Assembly: GCA_910579215.1 (NCBI GenBank)
Contig: CAJTTN010000004.1
Span: 124,001-188,000, forward strand
Length of the DNA stretch: 64,000 nucleotides
DNA from: an uncultured Anaeroplasmataceae bacterium
GTDB taxonomy: Bacteria > Bacillota_I > Bacilli_A > Acholeplasmatales > Anaeroplasmataceae
Direction: 5' to 3'
A program made the translations under genes and the position numbers. The notes beneath the pieces were generated by a model. The model was given only the letters and a program-made list of their open reading frames with translations, was not told the DNA's origin and made no database searches. Shown here in pieces: positions 17,042 to 25,161 of the stretch (position 1 is the first letter of the stretch; the number at the start of each line of letters is the position of its first letter).

Positions 17042-18817
17042 ATGGCATTAGTTAATATTAAAATAGAAGGGTTTCCCTATTTAGTTGATGATTCTTTAAC
17101 TGTATTACAGGCTTGTCGCAAATGTGGATATAATATTCCATCTCTATGCTCATTTAAAAACGGCAAATGCTCTGTTGCTAGCTGTCGTGTTTGTTTAGTT
17201 CGTGTAGAGGGAGTTCGTGATTTAGTTGCTTCCTGTGTATATCCAGTAAGAGATGGTATGAGTATTTTGATCTCAGATCCAGATGCAGTAATTGCTAGAA
17301 GAACAAGTGTAGAGTTGCTTTTATCAAATCATAATCGTAGCTGTCAGGAATGCTATAAAAATGGGGATTGTGAATTATTAGAGGTGGCACATTTGGTAAT
17401 GGCTAGACCACATTTCTATGGTGGTAGCCAAACGCCTTCAACCTATGATAAGGTGGCACCTTCCATTATTCGTGATACTTCTAAATGTATTTTATGTGGA
17501 AGATGTATTGAAGCATGTAAGGAAGCACATGGTATAGGTATTTTAGGATTTGAAAATCGTGGATTTAACACGATTGTTGGTCCGGCTGGGAATAGAAGCT
17601 TTGCCGATTCTCCATGTTTACAATGTGGACAATGTGTCAATGTTTGTCCTACTAGTGCATTAATGGAGCATAGTCAAATTGATCGCTTAGATGAGGCTTT
17701 AAAGTCAGGAAAAAAGGTGATTGTCCAGGTGGCTCCAGCAGTACGCGCTGCCATAGGTGAGGAATTTGGATTACCAATTGGTACTCCTTGTACTGGTAAG
17801 ATGGTTGCTGCATTACATCGTTTAGGATTTTATCGTGTGTTTGATACTAATTTTGGTGCTGATTTGACCATTATGGAAGAGGCAAGTGAGCTTTTAGAGC
17901 GTTTGACAAAGAACACAGGACCAATTCCAATGATTACCTCTTGCTCTCCAGGCTGGATTAATTATTGTGAGTATTTTTATCCTGAGTTGATTCCAAACCT
18001 TTCAACCTCTAAGTCACCTCAATCTATGCTTGGTGCAATTATAAAGACCTATTATGCTGAGAAAAATAATCTAGATCCTAAGGACATTTTTGTTGTTTCT
18101 ATTATGCCTTGTACAGCAAAGAAGTATGAGGTTGAGCGTCCAGCTTTACAAAATGAGGATTTACCAAATGTAGATATCTCTATAACAACTAGAGAGCTAG
18201 CAAGATTGATTCGAAGAAATGGAATAGATTGGAAAAAGCTTCCAGACGAAGAATTTGATCAGGATTTAATCGGAGAATATACAGGTGCTGGAGTTATCTT
18301 TGGTGTTACAGGTGGAGTTATGGAGGCTGCTCTACGTACAGCCTATCATACACTTACAGGTGAGGAAATGGAGCCTGTTGTATTGACACCTTGTCGTGGT
18401 CTTGATGGAGTTAAAGAGGCAACCGTTAAGATCAATGGAACAACGTTAAATATTGCAATGGCATCTGGTATGAAGCATGCTAAACCATTACTAGAAGATA
18501 TTAAAAATGGTTCATCAAAATATCATTTTATTGAAATTATGTGTTGTCCAGGTGGCTGTATCAATGGTGGTGGCCAGCCATTTGTTAAACAAGTATTTTT
18601 ACCAAATGAAGAGGATGAAATTTTAGATACTTACATTGCTAAGCGTGCTCAGGTTTTATATCATGAGGATGAAAACCGTCCGCTAAGACGCTCTCATCTA
18701 AATCCGCAAATTCAAAAGCTTTATAATGATTTCTTGGGTAAGCCATTATCTCATAAGGCAGAAGAATTATTGCATACATCCTATAATAAGAATAGAGAAA
18801 AATATCCTACAAAATAG
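17042..18817 (+). CDS. hydA: [FeFe] hydrogenase catalytic subunit HydA
   Basis: A 591-residue hydrogenase that makes or consumes H2. In order: a plant-type [2Fe-2S] domain (cysteines about 36-66), the His-Cys [4Fe-4S] motif (HNRSCQECYKNGDCELL), two [4Fe-4S] clusters (CILCGRCIEAC, CLQCGQCVNVCP), then the H-cluster domain. Its three signatures are visible: TSCSPGWINYCE (about residue 299), MPCTAKKYE (about 356) and EIMCCPGGCINGGGQP (about 498). A small-subunit-like tail closes the protein. With hydC and hydB it forms a likely cytoplasmic HydABC complex coupling NADH and reduced ferredoxin to H2. Maturases HydE, HydF and HydG are not in the window. Confidence 0.95.
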   Translation: MALVNIKIEGFPYLVDDSLTVLQACRKCGYNIPSLCSFKNGKCSVASCRVCLVRVEGVRDLVASCVYPVRDGMSILISDPDAVIARRTSVELLLSNHNRSCQECYKNGDCELLEVAHLVMARPHFYGGSQTPSTYDKVAPSIIRDTSKCILCGRCIEACKEAHGIGILGFENRGFNTIVGPAGNRSFADSPCLQCGQCVNVCPTSALMEHSQIDRLDEALKSGKKVIVQVAPAVRAAIGEEFGLPIGTPCTGKMVAALHRLGFYRVFDTNFGADLTIMEEASELLERLTKNTGPIPMITSCSPGWINYCEYFYPELIPNLSTSKSPQSMLGAIIKTYYAEKNNLDPKDIFVVSIMPCTAKKYEVERPALQNEDLPNVDISITTRELARLIRRNGIDWKKLPDEEFDQDLIGEYTGAGVIFGVTGGVMEAALRTAYHTLTGEEMEPVVLTPCRGLDGVKEATVKINGTTLNIAMASGMKHAKPLLEDIKNGSSKYHFIEIMCCPGGCINGGGQPFVKQVFLPNEEDEILDTYIAKRAQVLYHEDENRPLRRSHLNPQIQKLYNDFLGKPLSHKAEELLHTSYNKNREKYPTK

Positions 18818-18820
18818 GAA

Positions 18821-18858
18821 AAAGGGACTGGAAAGTTAGAAAATTCCAGTCCCTTTTG
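18821..18858 (+). terminator. terminator after hydA
   Basis: AAAGGGACTGGAA and TTCCAGTCCCTTT form a perfect 13-bp stem. Confidence 0.85.
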
Positions 18859-18860
18859 GT

Positions 18861-18977
18861 TTACATAGTATTAAGCCTTTTTAATCCCGTATTGGTAAGC
18901 TCGTAGGTTTCCAAAGCAACCTCCTCTAATAATTACTATCATGAGTAACACATAGTATAGCTCCCTTAAAGTCTTTT
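18861..18977 (-). pseudogene. 3' fragment of an ABC-F ATPase gene
   Basis: Read on the minus strand, the end encodes MLKDFKGAILCVTHDSNY, the H-loop region of ABC-F proteins, then a TAG. One frame over it continues as EEVALETYELTNTGLKRL before a TAA at 18863-18861, the usual ABC-F C-terminus. It is therefore an ABC-F tail with a frameshift. It is fused in frame to the end of the MATE relic. The 5' part of the same kind of gene lies at 20195-20462 on the other side of the MATE relic. Confidence 0.65.
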
Positions 18978-20152
18978 AACATAGATCTTATAATAGGATA
19001 AGCGGCTCTCGGTTTCATTATCACCTGAAAATAGTAAGTAGAGAAAATATTCAATGGCAATAATAGAAATGATATGCTATAACAACGGATTATTGTGGGT
19101 GCAATATCCAATATTGTTTTTGTTGGTTTCATGAAAATGTAAATGTAAAAATTAGGGCAAATCAAACTGAGTGCAGTCCAAAATATACTAAATACTCCAA
19201 TAGTGTATAGAGCATATCGCAGAGTTTCTTTGATACGCCGCCATTTCTTTGCACCATAATTTATAGTAATAATTGGCTGTGCAGCCTGCCCCACACTATA
19301 AGCGCAGCACTGGACAATCGTACCTATATTGACAATCGGTCCATAAACAGCTAGTGCATTACTGTCTAAATATTTCATAATCTGACGGTTGAAAAGTACC
19401 GTCAAAATCCCCATTGCAATATCGACAAAAAATGTTGGGAAACCAGTAACCGTTATTTTTCTCAATTTTCTCAAAAAACCAGTTGGTTTTCGGAGAACTA
19501 GCGTATTTTTCTTGGACCAGAAATGTGAAACCATGACTGCAAACGAAATCCCAGAACCAACTGCTGTTGCAAGTCCTGCACCCAAAATTCCCATATCAAA
19601 AGTAAATACAAAAATGTAATCGCCAATAATATTGAACAATCCTCCAGCTAATATGCCGATAGTAGCAAGTTCGGGGTGATTGTCATTCCGTAGAAAAGCC
19701 GCTAGCATTTGATTGAACAGGTACAGCGGAATGACTGCTTTTACAGGCGTTAAATATGATTTAGACAATGAAAGCAAGTTGCTATCTGCACCAAAAAATG
19801 ATAGGATTGGCTTGTCAAAAAAAATATAATTGCCACCCATGATATGATAGCAAGAATGACTGATCCTATAATGGAAACAGTAAAATACTCATTTTCGTTT
19901 TCTCTTCTCTTTGTTTCCTGTCCTCTAACTAAACTAAAAATTACAGAGCCGCCAATTCCCATGAGAAGCCCTAGACTATAAATAATATTTCATACAGGAG
20001 CAACAACAGCTAACGCTGCCGTACCATCTGGACCTTGATATTGTCCGACCATTGCCATATCCACAAGTGAATATACTGATGTAATCATTGCACTCCCAAA
20101 GGCAGCAGATAAATACTTAATATAGATTTTTTTGATGTTTCATAATAGACAT
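18978..20152 (-). pseudogene. broken MATE-family efflux transporter
   Basis: Most of a MATE multidrug transporter can be read on the minus strand: KYLSAAFGSAMITSVYSLVD and MAMVGQYQGPDGTAALAVVAP near the N-terminus, GIGGSVIFSLVRG, then a long intact stretch from about 19840 (PVKAVIPLYLFNQMLAAFLR, QAAQPIITINYGAKKW). Lesions: a frameshift in a run of seven A just after the start (about 20130), a TGA where family members have Trp in APVWNIIYSLG (about 19990), and a frameshift near 19840. The C-terminus runs into an ABC-F tail instead of its own last helices. It cannot make a full protein. Confidence 0.85.
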
Positions 20153-20194
20153 TGAACTTTGATGTGTATAACTAGGACATGGAAAAAATTTAGT

Positions 20195-20462
20195 CATGAT
20201 TCCATAGCCCCATAGAAGTATCACAAAGTATTTAGGGTTTGTTCTAAATAGCCTATAGAATTTTTCGAAATCTCTATATGACCATGATAGAAGCAGTAAT
20301 CATCAATTAAATTTTATCATAAATGTATTTGATTAGAGTGGATTTTCCATTGCCCTCTTCGCCTATAATTGCAAGCTTATCCTGATTTGATAAGGTGAAG
20401 GTTAAATGTTCTACTATTTTCCTTCCGCTTTTCAAAGTTAAAGATATATCATTAAATTTCAT
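20195..20462 (-). pseudogene. 5' fragment of an ABC-F ATPase gene
   Basis: From an ATG at 20462, preceded by GAGGTG, the minus strand encodes about 50 residues with the ABC-F start: LTLKSGRKIVEHLTF, then Walker A in IIGEEGNGKSTLIKYIYD. A frameshift follows, and the next frame continues DDYCFYHGHIEISKNSIGY and LEQ, the usual sequence after Walker A in ribosome-protection-type ABC-F proteins. Homology fades at about 20230 and the MATE relic starts at 20152. The central part of the ATPase is gone. Confidence 0.75.
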
Positions 20463-20524
20463 TTTTAACACCTCAATTTCTTGAGACGCTTTTAAAATAT
20501 AAATTGGATTGCAAGTTTATAAGC

Positions 20525-20594
20525 TTAAATGCACATTGGTATCAGCACCCCTTTCTTTTAAGCTATTATATCATAGAAAAAAAGCTTTTCTCAA
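20525..20594 (-). promoter_or_regulatory. promoter and leader of the broken ABC-F gene
   Basis: On the minus strand, TTGAGA (20594-20589) and extended -10 TGATATAAT (TATAAT 20570-20565) with an 18-bp spacer form a good promoter. The leader of about 100 bases holds a ribosome-like AAGGGGTG and a three-codon frame Met-Cys-Ile-stop (20536-20525). Inducible antibiotic-resistance ABC-F genes often carry such short leader peptides; this one is only suggestive. Confidence 0.45.
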
Positions 20595-20717
20595 TTCATA
20601 TGTTTTATTTATTTTTATGATATTTTAAAAAAACTATATTTTATAAAAATAAAATAGAAAATAATAATAGAGAATATAAATCATTAAATTTTATCAAAAT
20701 GTGATGTTAACCTCGTG

Positions 20718-20729
20718 GAGTTTAAACTC
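20718..20729. promoter_or_regulatory. palindrome upstream of the XRE regulator
   Basis: GAGTTTAAACTC is a perfect 12-bp palindrome 33 bp before the start of the XRE gene and a candidate operator for autoregulation. The AT-rich stretch 20595-20717 shows nothing else. Confidence 0.4.
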
Positions 20730-20761
20730 AACTTATAAGATAATTAATTGGGTGATGAAAT

Positions 20762-21019
20762 TTGAGCATAATTAACTATACGGAAGAAGAATTTAAACAT
20801 AGAAAATTGTTAGGGCAAAGAATCGTTGAGCTTAGGCATAAGTATAGAATGACACAGGAAGAACTTGCTGATAAAATTAAAATCGCTCCACGCTCTTTAA
20901 GTGAGATTGAAAATGGAAAATGTTCTCCCAATGCAATCATAGTCTATAGAATTGCTAAGGTTTTAGAAATTCCCCTAAACGAATTTTATTCTTTCCATGA
21001 GAAAGAAAAAGTTTTATAA
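20762..21019 (+). CDS. XRE-family transcriptional regulator
   Basis: An 85-residue protein that is almost only a Cro/C1-type helix-turn-helix: GQRIVELRHKYRMTQEELAD, then KIKIAPRSLSEIENGKCSP and VLEIPLNEF. There is no second domain. The start is TTG, seven bases after GGTGATG. A 12-bp palindrome upstream suggests autoregulation. Targets are unknown; the neighbouring resistance-gene relics or the convergent cell-wall gene are possible but unproven. Confidence 0.85.
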   Translation: MSIINYTEEEFKHRKLLGQRIVELRHKYRMTQEELADKIKIAPRSLSEIENGKCSPNAIIVYRIAKVLEIPLNEFYSFHEKEKVL

Positions 21020-21028
21020 ATAATTTAA

Positions 21029-21066
21029 AAAATGTTCTAAGTTTACATGTCCTTAGAACATTTTTT
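21029..21066. terminator. bidirectional terminator between xre and the PBP gene
   Basis: AAAATGTTCTAAG and CTTAGAACATTTT form a 13-bp stem with flanking T on the plus strand and A on the other side, so it can serve both convergent genes. Confidence 0.85.
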
Positions 21067-21074
21067 AATGGGAG

Positions 21075-22967
21075 TCACCCTAAATAAAGAAGAATAGAAT
21101 CTCCTTCTTTTATTTTTTCTCCTGCATCAGGAGATTGATAAATAACTTTATCTCCCTCTCCATAGAAGATATAATTATAAAAGCTAGAGGTTTTGATTTC
21201 TTTTTTTGTTTTGCCTATGTAGTTTTCTACCTTATAGGTTGGAGTATCTAAAAACCATCTTAAATTTTTTTCAATCTGATTTACGTAATCTCTTTCTACT
21301 CCTAGATAATTTAAGGATTGTTCCATGATTTCTCCAACAAGAGGGGCTGCCACAGTACCTCCATATTGGACAACATTCTTTGGATGATCAATTGCTAAAT
21401 AGACTGCAATTCTAGGATCATTCATTGGAGCTAGCCCGAGAAAGGATAGAATGTATTCTCCACTAATATAGCCACCATTTGAGGATATTTTTTGAGCTGT
21501 TCCTGTTTTTCCTCCTACCCTGTAGCCTTCAATAAATGCATTTCTACCTGTACCTAGAGCACAAACATTTTCTAAAGCATATCGCATTAGGCTAGATGTT
21601 TTGTCACTGATGACTTGTCGCTTAACCTTTTTTTGGTTTGTATAAAGGATTTCATCTGTATAATTATGAATTTCCTTTAATAGATAAGGCTTTAAAAGTG
21701 TTCCACCATTTGTGGCAGCAATTGCAGCCATAACTAATTGGATAGGAGTATAGGCACTGGTTTGCCCAAAGCTTTGAGTTGCAAGCTCAACAGGTCCACA
21801 ATTATTTTGATTCATTACAATTCCCTTAGATTCTCCCTGTATATCAATTCCAGTTTTTTCAGTGAAACCATAAAGCTTAAGATATTTATAAAAATTTTCT
21901 ACTCCAATTCGTCTTCCAAGCTCCATGAAGCCAGGGTTACAGGAATTTTGAATGACCTCTAAAAAGGTTTGAGAACCATGACCTCCTGCCTTCCAACAGC
22001 GTATTTTTCTATCGGCAACTGTAGTACTCCCTCCACAATAAAAGAAGCTGTTCATGTCAAATAGACCTAGCTCTAGGGCAACGCTATAGGTGAATATTTT
22101 AAATGTTGACCCCAATTCAAAGGAATAAAAAATAGGAAGAATTCGATTGTAAATACTAGGATCATAATCCTGATAATGACTTGGTTCAAAATAGGGATAG
22201 GAGGTCATAGCAAGAACCTCACCTGTTTGTGTATCTACGATTAACCCCATTACTTGGTCTGGGTCATATTGAGCAATGGCATTATTGATTACACCGTCTA
22301 AGATGAGCTGTAAGTTCATATCTATCGTAAGATATAGATTCATCCCAGGGGTGGAGGCCTTATAAACAGAAGTAGTATCATGCATCAAATTTCCCTTGGC
22401 ATCCGTATAAATAGATAAAGCTCCCGTTTGACTAGTTAAATAATCATTATATTGATACTCAATTCCTGAAAGTCCCTGCATGTCAATTCCACAGAATCCT
22501 AAGACCTGCCCTAGAGTAGAACCATAGGGATAATATCTTTTAGAGTCAGCAGTTAAATAAATCCCAGGTAGCCCCAAGGAATTGATTTTCTTTGCTTGTT
22601 CATCTGTAATTCGTCTACCCTCTGGCTTGATCAATTCTAGACTATTGTTTTTATTTAAATGGGCTAAAATATCCTCTGTCTTACAGTTGAGTATTTCTGC
22701 AAGTGTTTTTGCGGTAGCTTCTTTATTTTTTACTTGACGATTTATAGAGGCTACGGTATAGGCTAACTTATTTCCAACAATTACAGTTCCATTTCGATCA
22801 TAGATCAATCCTCTACTGCTTTGTACGGGAATATCTCTTTTCCATAATTCATTAGCTAAAATATTTATTTTATTAGAATCATAGAAGGTTATAACTCCTA
22901 ATTTAATAATTAATGCACTAAATAAAAAAATAAAAAATATAATCACCATAAAAATTCTTTTTTTCAA
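21075..22967 (-). CDS. class B penicillin-binding protein (SpoVD/FtsI-like)
   Basis: A transpeptidase of about 630 residues that cross-links peptidoglycan. A single N-terminal membrane segment (FMVIIFFIFLFSALIIKLG) is followed by the PBP dimerisation domain (SSRGLIYDRNG) and the transpeptidase domain with all three active-site motifs: STFK, SCN and KTGT. The last 50 residues (YKVENYIGKTKKEIK) form one PASTA-like domain, as in SpoVD and PBP2x. The start is taken as TTG at 22967, after AGGTGA with good spacing; an in-frame GTG at 22976 overlaps the ribosome site. It faces away from ispG's promoter and shares a terminator with the convergent XRE gene. Septal rather than sporulation use is likely, since no spore genes are seen. 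Confidence 0.88.
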   Translation of the reverse strand: MKKRIFMVIIFFIFLFSALIIKLGVITFYDSNKINILANELWKRDIPVQSSRGLIYDRNGTVIVGNKLAYTVASINRQVKNKEATAKTLAEILNCKTEDILAHLNKNNSLELIKPEGRRITDEQAKKINSLGLPGIYLTADSKRYYPYGSTLGQVLGFCGIDMQGLSGIEYQYNDYLTSQTGALSIYTDAKGNLMHDTTSVYKASTPGMNLYLTIDMNLQLILDGVINNAIAQYDPDQVMGLIVDTQTGEVLAMTSYPYFEPSHYQDYDPSIYNRILPIFYSFELGSTFKIFTYSVALELGLFDMNSFFYCGGSTTVADRKIRCWKAGGHGSQTFLEVIQNSCNPGFMELGRRIGVENFYKYLKLYGFTEKTGIDIQGESKGIVMNQNNCGPVELATQSFGQTSAYTPIQLVMAAIAATNGGTLLKPYLLKEIHNYTDEILYTNQKKVKRQVISDKTSSLMRYALENVCALGTGRNAFIEGYRVGGKTGTAQKISSNGGYISGEYILSFLGLAPMNDPRIAVYLAIDHPKNVVQYGGTVAAPLVGEIMEQSLNYLGVERDYVNQIEKNLRWFLDTPTYKVENYIGKTKKEIKTSSFYNYIFYGEGDKVIYQSPDAGEKIKEGDSILLYLG

Positions 22968-23042
22968 GTAAATCACCTAATATAAAATATGGTAGGAAAG
23001 GATAATTCATAACGAAAAAATTAAATTCTATACAAATAGCTT

Positions 23043-23077
23043 TAAAAAAGAGGTCTAAGCTAATCTTAAGACCTCTG
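23043..23077 (-). terminator. terminator after ispG
   Basis: On the minus strand AGAGGTCT and AGACCTCT form an 8-bp stem followed by TTTTTT. Confidence 0.85.
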
Positions 23078-23081
23078 TAAA

Positions 23082-24122
23082 TTAAAACATATCAATTTCT
23101 TTTTTTAATTCCTCTAAAATATTTTCTTCTTTGATTTTTCTGATGATTACTCCCTTTTTAAAAAGAATGGCTTCCTGCTTGCCACCGGCTACCCCTAAAT
23201 CTGCCTCCCTAGCTTCTCCAGGTCCATTGACTGCACATCCCATAACAGCTACATGTATTTTTTTGTTGACGTAATTTAAATATTCTTCAATTTCTTTAGC
23301 AATTGGAATCATATTGTAGGCAGTTCTACCACAGGTTGGACAGGCAGTTAATGTGGGGATATTATCAAGATAATGTAGCTCCTTTAAAATTTCTTTTGCT
23401 GCAATCACTTCATGCTTAGGATGATCGGTTAAAGAAACTCGAATTGTATTTCCGATGCCTAAATCAAGGATTTTAGAAATTCCAATACTAGATTTTATTA
23501 ATCCCTTAAAGGATGTTCCTGCCTCTGTAATGCCTACATGTAGAGGATAAGGAAAGGTTTTGCTAGCTAGCTCATAGGTCTCAAGTGTCAAATCAATAGA
23601 AGAGCATTTTAACGATAAACAAATATTATAGAAGCCTAATTCCTCTAATATGACAATATGTCTTCTTGCCGCCTCTATCATATGCTCCTTCGTTGGCTTG
23701 GCTATATCCTTAGGAAGAGAACCTCCGTTAACTCCAATTCTTATAGGGATATTTTTTTCTTTACAAAGCTGTACGATTTCAACTATTTTCTCTTTATTAG
23801 AAATATTTCCTGGATTCAATCTTATTTTATCTATGCCTTGCTTAATGGCTATAATAGCAAGCTCAGGATCAAAGTGAATATCTGCAACCAAAGGGATATG
23901 AATTTGCTCCTTTATTTTAGCTATACTTAGAGCATCCTCTTGGTCTAAAACCGCAACTCGAATGATTTCACAGCCTAATTGCTCTAATTCTAAAATTTGG
24001 GCTACGGTTGCTGCTACATCCTTTGTTTTCGTATTGCACATGCTTTGAATGTAAATGTGCTGATTTCCGCCAAAGGGTAAATTTTTCAACATAAATTGTC
24101 GTGTTTTTGTTCGATTCATCAT
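23082..24122 (-). CDS. ispG: 4-hydroxy-3-methylbut-2-en-1-yl diphosphate synthase
   Basis: A 346-residue enzyme of the MEP isoprenoid pathway that reduces MEcPP to HMBPP with a [4Fe-4S] cluster. Landmarks are the N-terminal TIM-barrel stretch (IYIQSMCNTKTKD, VADIHFDPELA, RLNPGNI) and the cluster cysteines in TACPTCGRTAYN and VMGCAVNGPGEA. The start is taken as ATG at 24122, after GGTGAT; a TTG at 24134 is less likely. Together with the lack of mevalonate genes in the window, it suggests an MEP-using organism. It is transcribed away from rpmG. Confidence 0.92.
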   Translation of the reverse strand: MMNRTKTRQFMLKNLPFGGNQHIYIQSMCNTKTKDVAATVAQILELEQLGCEIIRVAVLDQEDALSIAKIKEQIHIPLVADIHFDPELAIIAIKQGIDKIRLNPGNISNKEKIVEIVQLCKEKNIPIRIGVNGGSLPKDIAKPTKEHMIEAARRHIVILEELGFYNICLSLKCSSIDLTLETYELASKTFPYPLHVGITEAGTSFKGLIKSSIGISKILDLGIGNTIRVSLTDHPKHEVIAAKEILKELHYLDNIPTLTACPTCGRTAYNMIPIAKEIEEYLNYVNKKIHVAVMGCAVNGPGEAREADLGVAGGKQEAILFKKGVIIRKIKEENILEELKKEIDMF

Positions 24123-24172
24123 TGTTATCACCAACTCTTATTATATCAAAGCTAATAAAAGAAAAAAAGTAG

Positions 24173-24201
24173 TTGCATTAAATAATTTTATTTGATATAA
24201 T
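24173..24201 (+). promoter_or_regulatory. rpmG promoter
   Basis: TTGCAT at 24173-24178 and extended -10 TGATATAAT (TATAAT 24196-24201) with a 17-bp spacer. Confidence 0.7.
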
Positions 24202-24239
24202 TTTAAAGGAAGTAATCTTTAAGTCTGGAGGGAAAGAAG

Positions 24240-24389
24240 ATGCGTGATTTAGTAAAGCTAGTTTGTTCTGAATGCAAGAATGAAAATTACTATACAGACA
24301 AAAATAAGAAGACAACTCCTGAAAGAATGGAGATTAAAAAATATTGTCCTTTTTGCCGTAAACATACTACTCATAAGGAAAAGAAATAA
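24240..24389 (+). CDS. rpmG: 50S ribosomal protein L33
   Basis: A 49-residue protein with the L33 pattern: VKLVCSECKNENYYTDKNKK near the start and KKYCPFCRKHTTHKEKK at the end. The two CxxC pairs mark the zinc-binding form. The ATG follows GGAGGG with a nine-base gap. It is monocistronic or read through into the MBL gene; secE and nusG, which often follow rpmG, are not here. Confidence 0.92.
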   Translation: MRDLVKLVCSECKNENYYTDKNKKTTPERMEIKKYCPFCRKHTTHKEKK

Positions 24390-24422
24390 GCTTGCAAAAA
24401 GCTTTTTTCTTTTTATTAGGCT

Positions 24423-25025
24423 ATGATAGAAAAAATCGTTACTGGAGAGTTTCAAACGAATACATATGTAATTTCAAATCAGGGAAAATGTATTTTAGTA
24501 GACCCTGGGTTAGACTTTAAGCGTTCGGCAGAAAGGATTAAAGAAAAATATGAAATACAAGCTATTCTTTTGACACATGGACATATAGATCATATAGATG
24601 GAATAAGATTTTTTAATGTTCCTATTTACATTCATGAGGCAGAGCTTCCTTTTTTGAATGATTCAAGTCTTTCCTTATATCGAATGCTTGGTTTGACCCA
24701 ACCCTTTTCCTCAGCCCAATTTAAAATTATTCCCTTAAAGGATGGAATGGAATTTGAGCTTATCGGGTATAAGTTTAAGGTATATCATATGCCAGGACAT
24801 ACGAAAGGCAGTGTCGTATATGCATATCATCGTAAGCTCTTAAGTGGAGATACCCTATTTCATATGAGCATGGGAAGAACAGATTTTCCTACAGGAGATG
24901 CTTCTAAGATGAGAAACAGTTTAAAGCGTATTATAGATACCTTTGAGGATTCAATAGAGGTATATCCTGGACATGATGAAAAAACGACTATAGGATTTGA
25001 AAGAAAACATAATCCTTATTTATAG
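24423..25025 (+). CDS. MBL-fold hydrolase (glyoxalase II-like)
   Basis: A 200-residue cytoplasmic metallo-beta-lactamase-fold protein. The metal motif is THGHIDHIDG (about residue 54), with further ligands in MPGHTKGS, LSGDTLF and YPGHDEKTT, the typical order of the short GloB-like group found in most Firmicutes. Thioester hydrolysis such as S-lactoylglutathione or S-lactoyl-bacillithiol is a guess; the C-terminal glyoxalase II domain is absent. It starts 33 bp after rpmG and ends in a terminator before the heat-shock operon. Confidence 0.88.
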   Translation: MIEKIVTGEFQTNTYVISNQGKCILVDPGLDFKRSAERIKEKYEIQAILLTHGHIDHIDGIRFFNVPIYIHEAELPFLNDSSLSLYRMLGLTQPFSSAQFKIIPLKDGMEFELIGYKFKVYHMPGHTKGSVVYAYHRKLLSGDTLFHMSMGRTDFPTGDASKMRNSLKRIIDTFEDSIEVYPGHDEKTTIGFERKHNPYL

Positions 25026-25031
25026 TTCAAA

Positions 25032-25062
25032 GTACACAATCTTTGCTTGTGTGCTTTTTCTT
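25032..25062 (+). terminator. terminator before hrcA
   Basis: GTACACAA and TTGTGTGC pair (one G-T) around TCTTTGC, followed by TTTTTCTTTT. Confidence 0.75.
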
Positions 25063-25074
25063 TTATAACAATTT

Positions 25075-25101
25075 TTAGCACTTTTTAGTTGACAGTGCCA
25101 A
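25075..25101 (+). promoter_or_regulatory. CIRCE operator 1 (HrcA-binding site)
   Basis: TTAGCACT, nine-base spacer and flanking bases, then AGTGCCAA match the CIRCE consensus (TTAGCACTC-N9-GAGTGCTAA) at all but about three positions. It overlaps the -35 box TTGACA. Confidence 0.88.
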
Positions 25102-25117
25102 GGGTTTGGTATATAAT
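25089..25117 (+). promoter_or_regulatory. heat-shock operon promoter
   Basis: TTGACA (25089-25094), 17 bp, TATAAT (25112-25117): a consensus vegetative promoter lying between two CIRCE-type elements. Confidence 0.9.
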
Positions 25118-25120
25118 AGT

Positions 25121-25147
25121 GTTGCACTAAGGAAATGAGAGTGCAAA
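25121..25147 (+). promoter_or_regulatory. CIRCE-like operator 2
   Basis: GCACT and AGTGC at the same 11-base distance as in operator 1, inside a 27-bp window with TTGCACT and AGTGCAA. It covers the transcription start region and is more degenerate than operator 1. Confidence 0.75.
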
Positions 25148-25161
25148 ATTGAGGTGATGAA

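Noticed and set aside
19985..19995. TGA in place of a Trp codon in the MATE relic, as a sign of UGA-Trp recoding
   Set aside because: Other Trp codons of the same relic are TGG, two frameshifts are also present, and intact genes of the window use TGA as stop.
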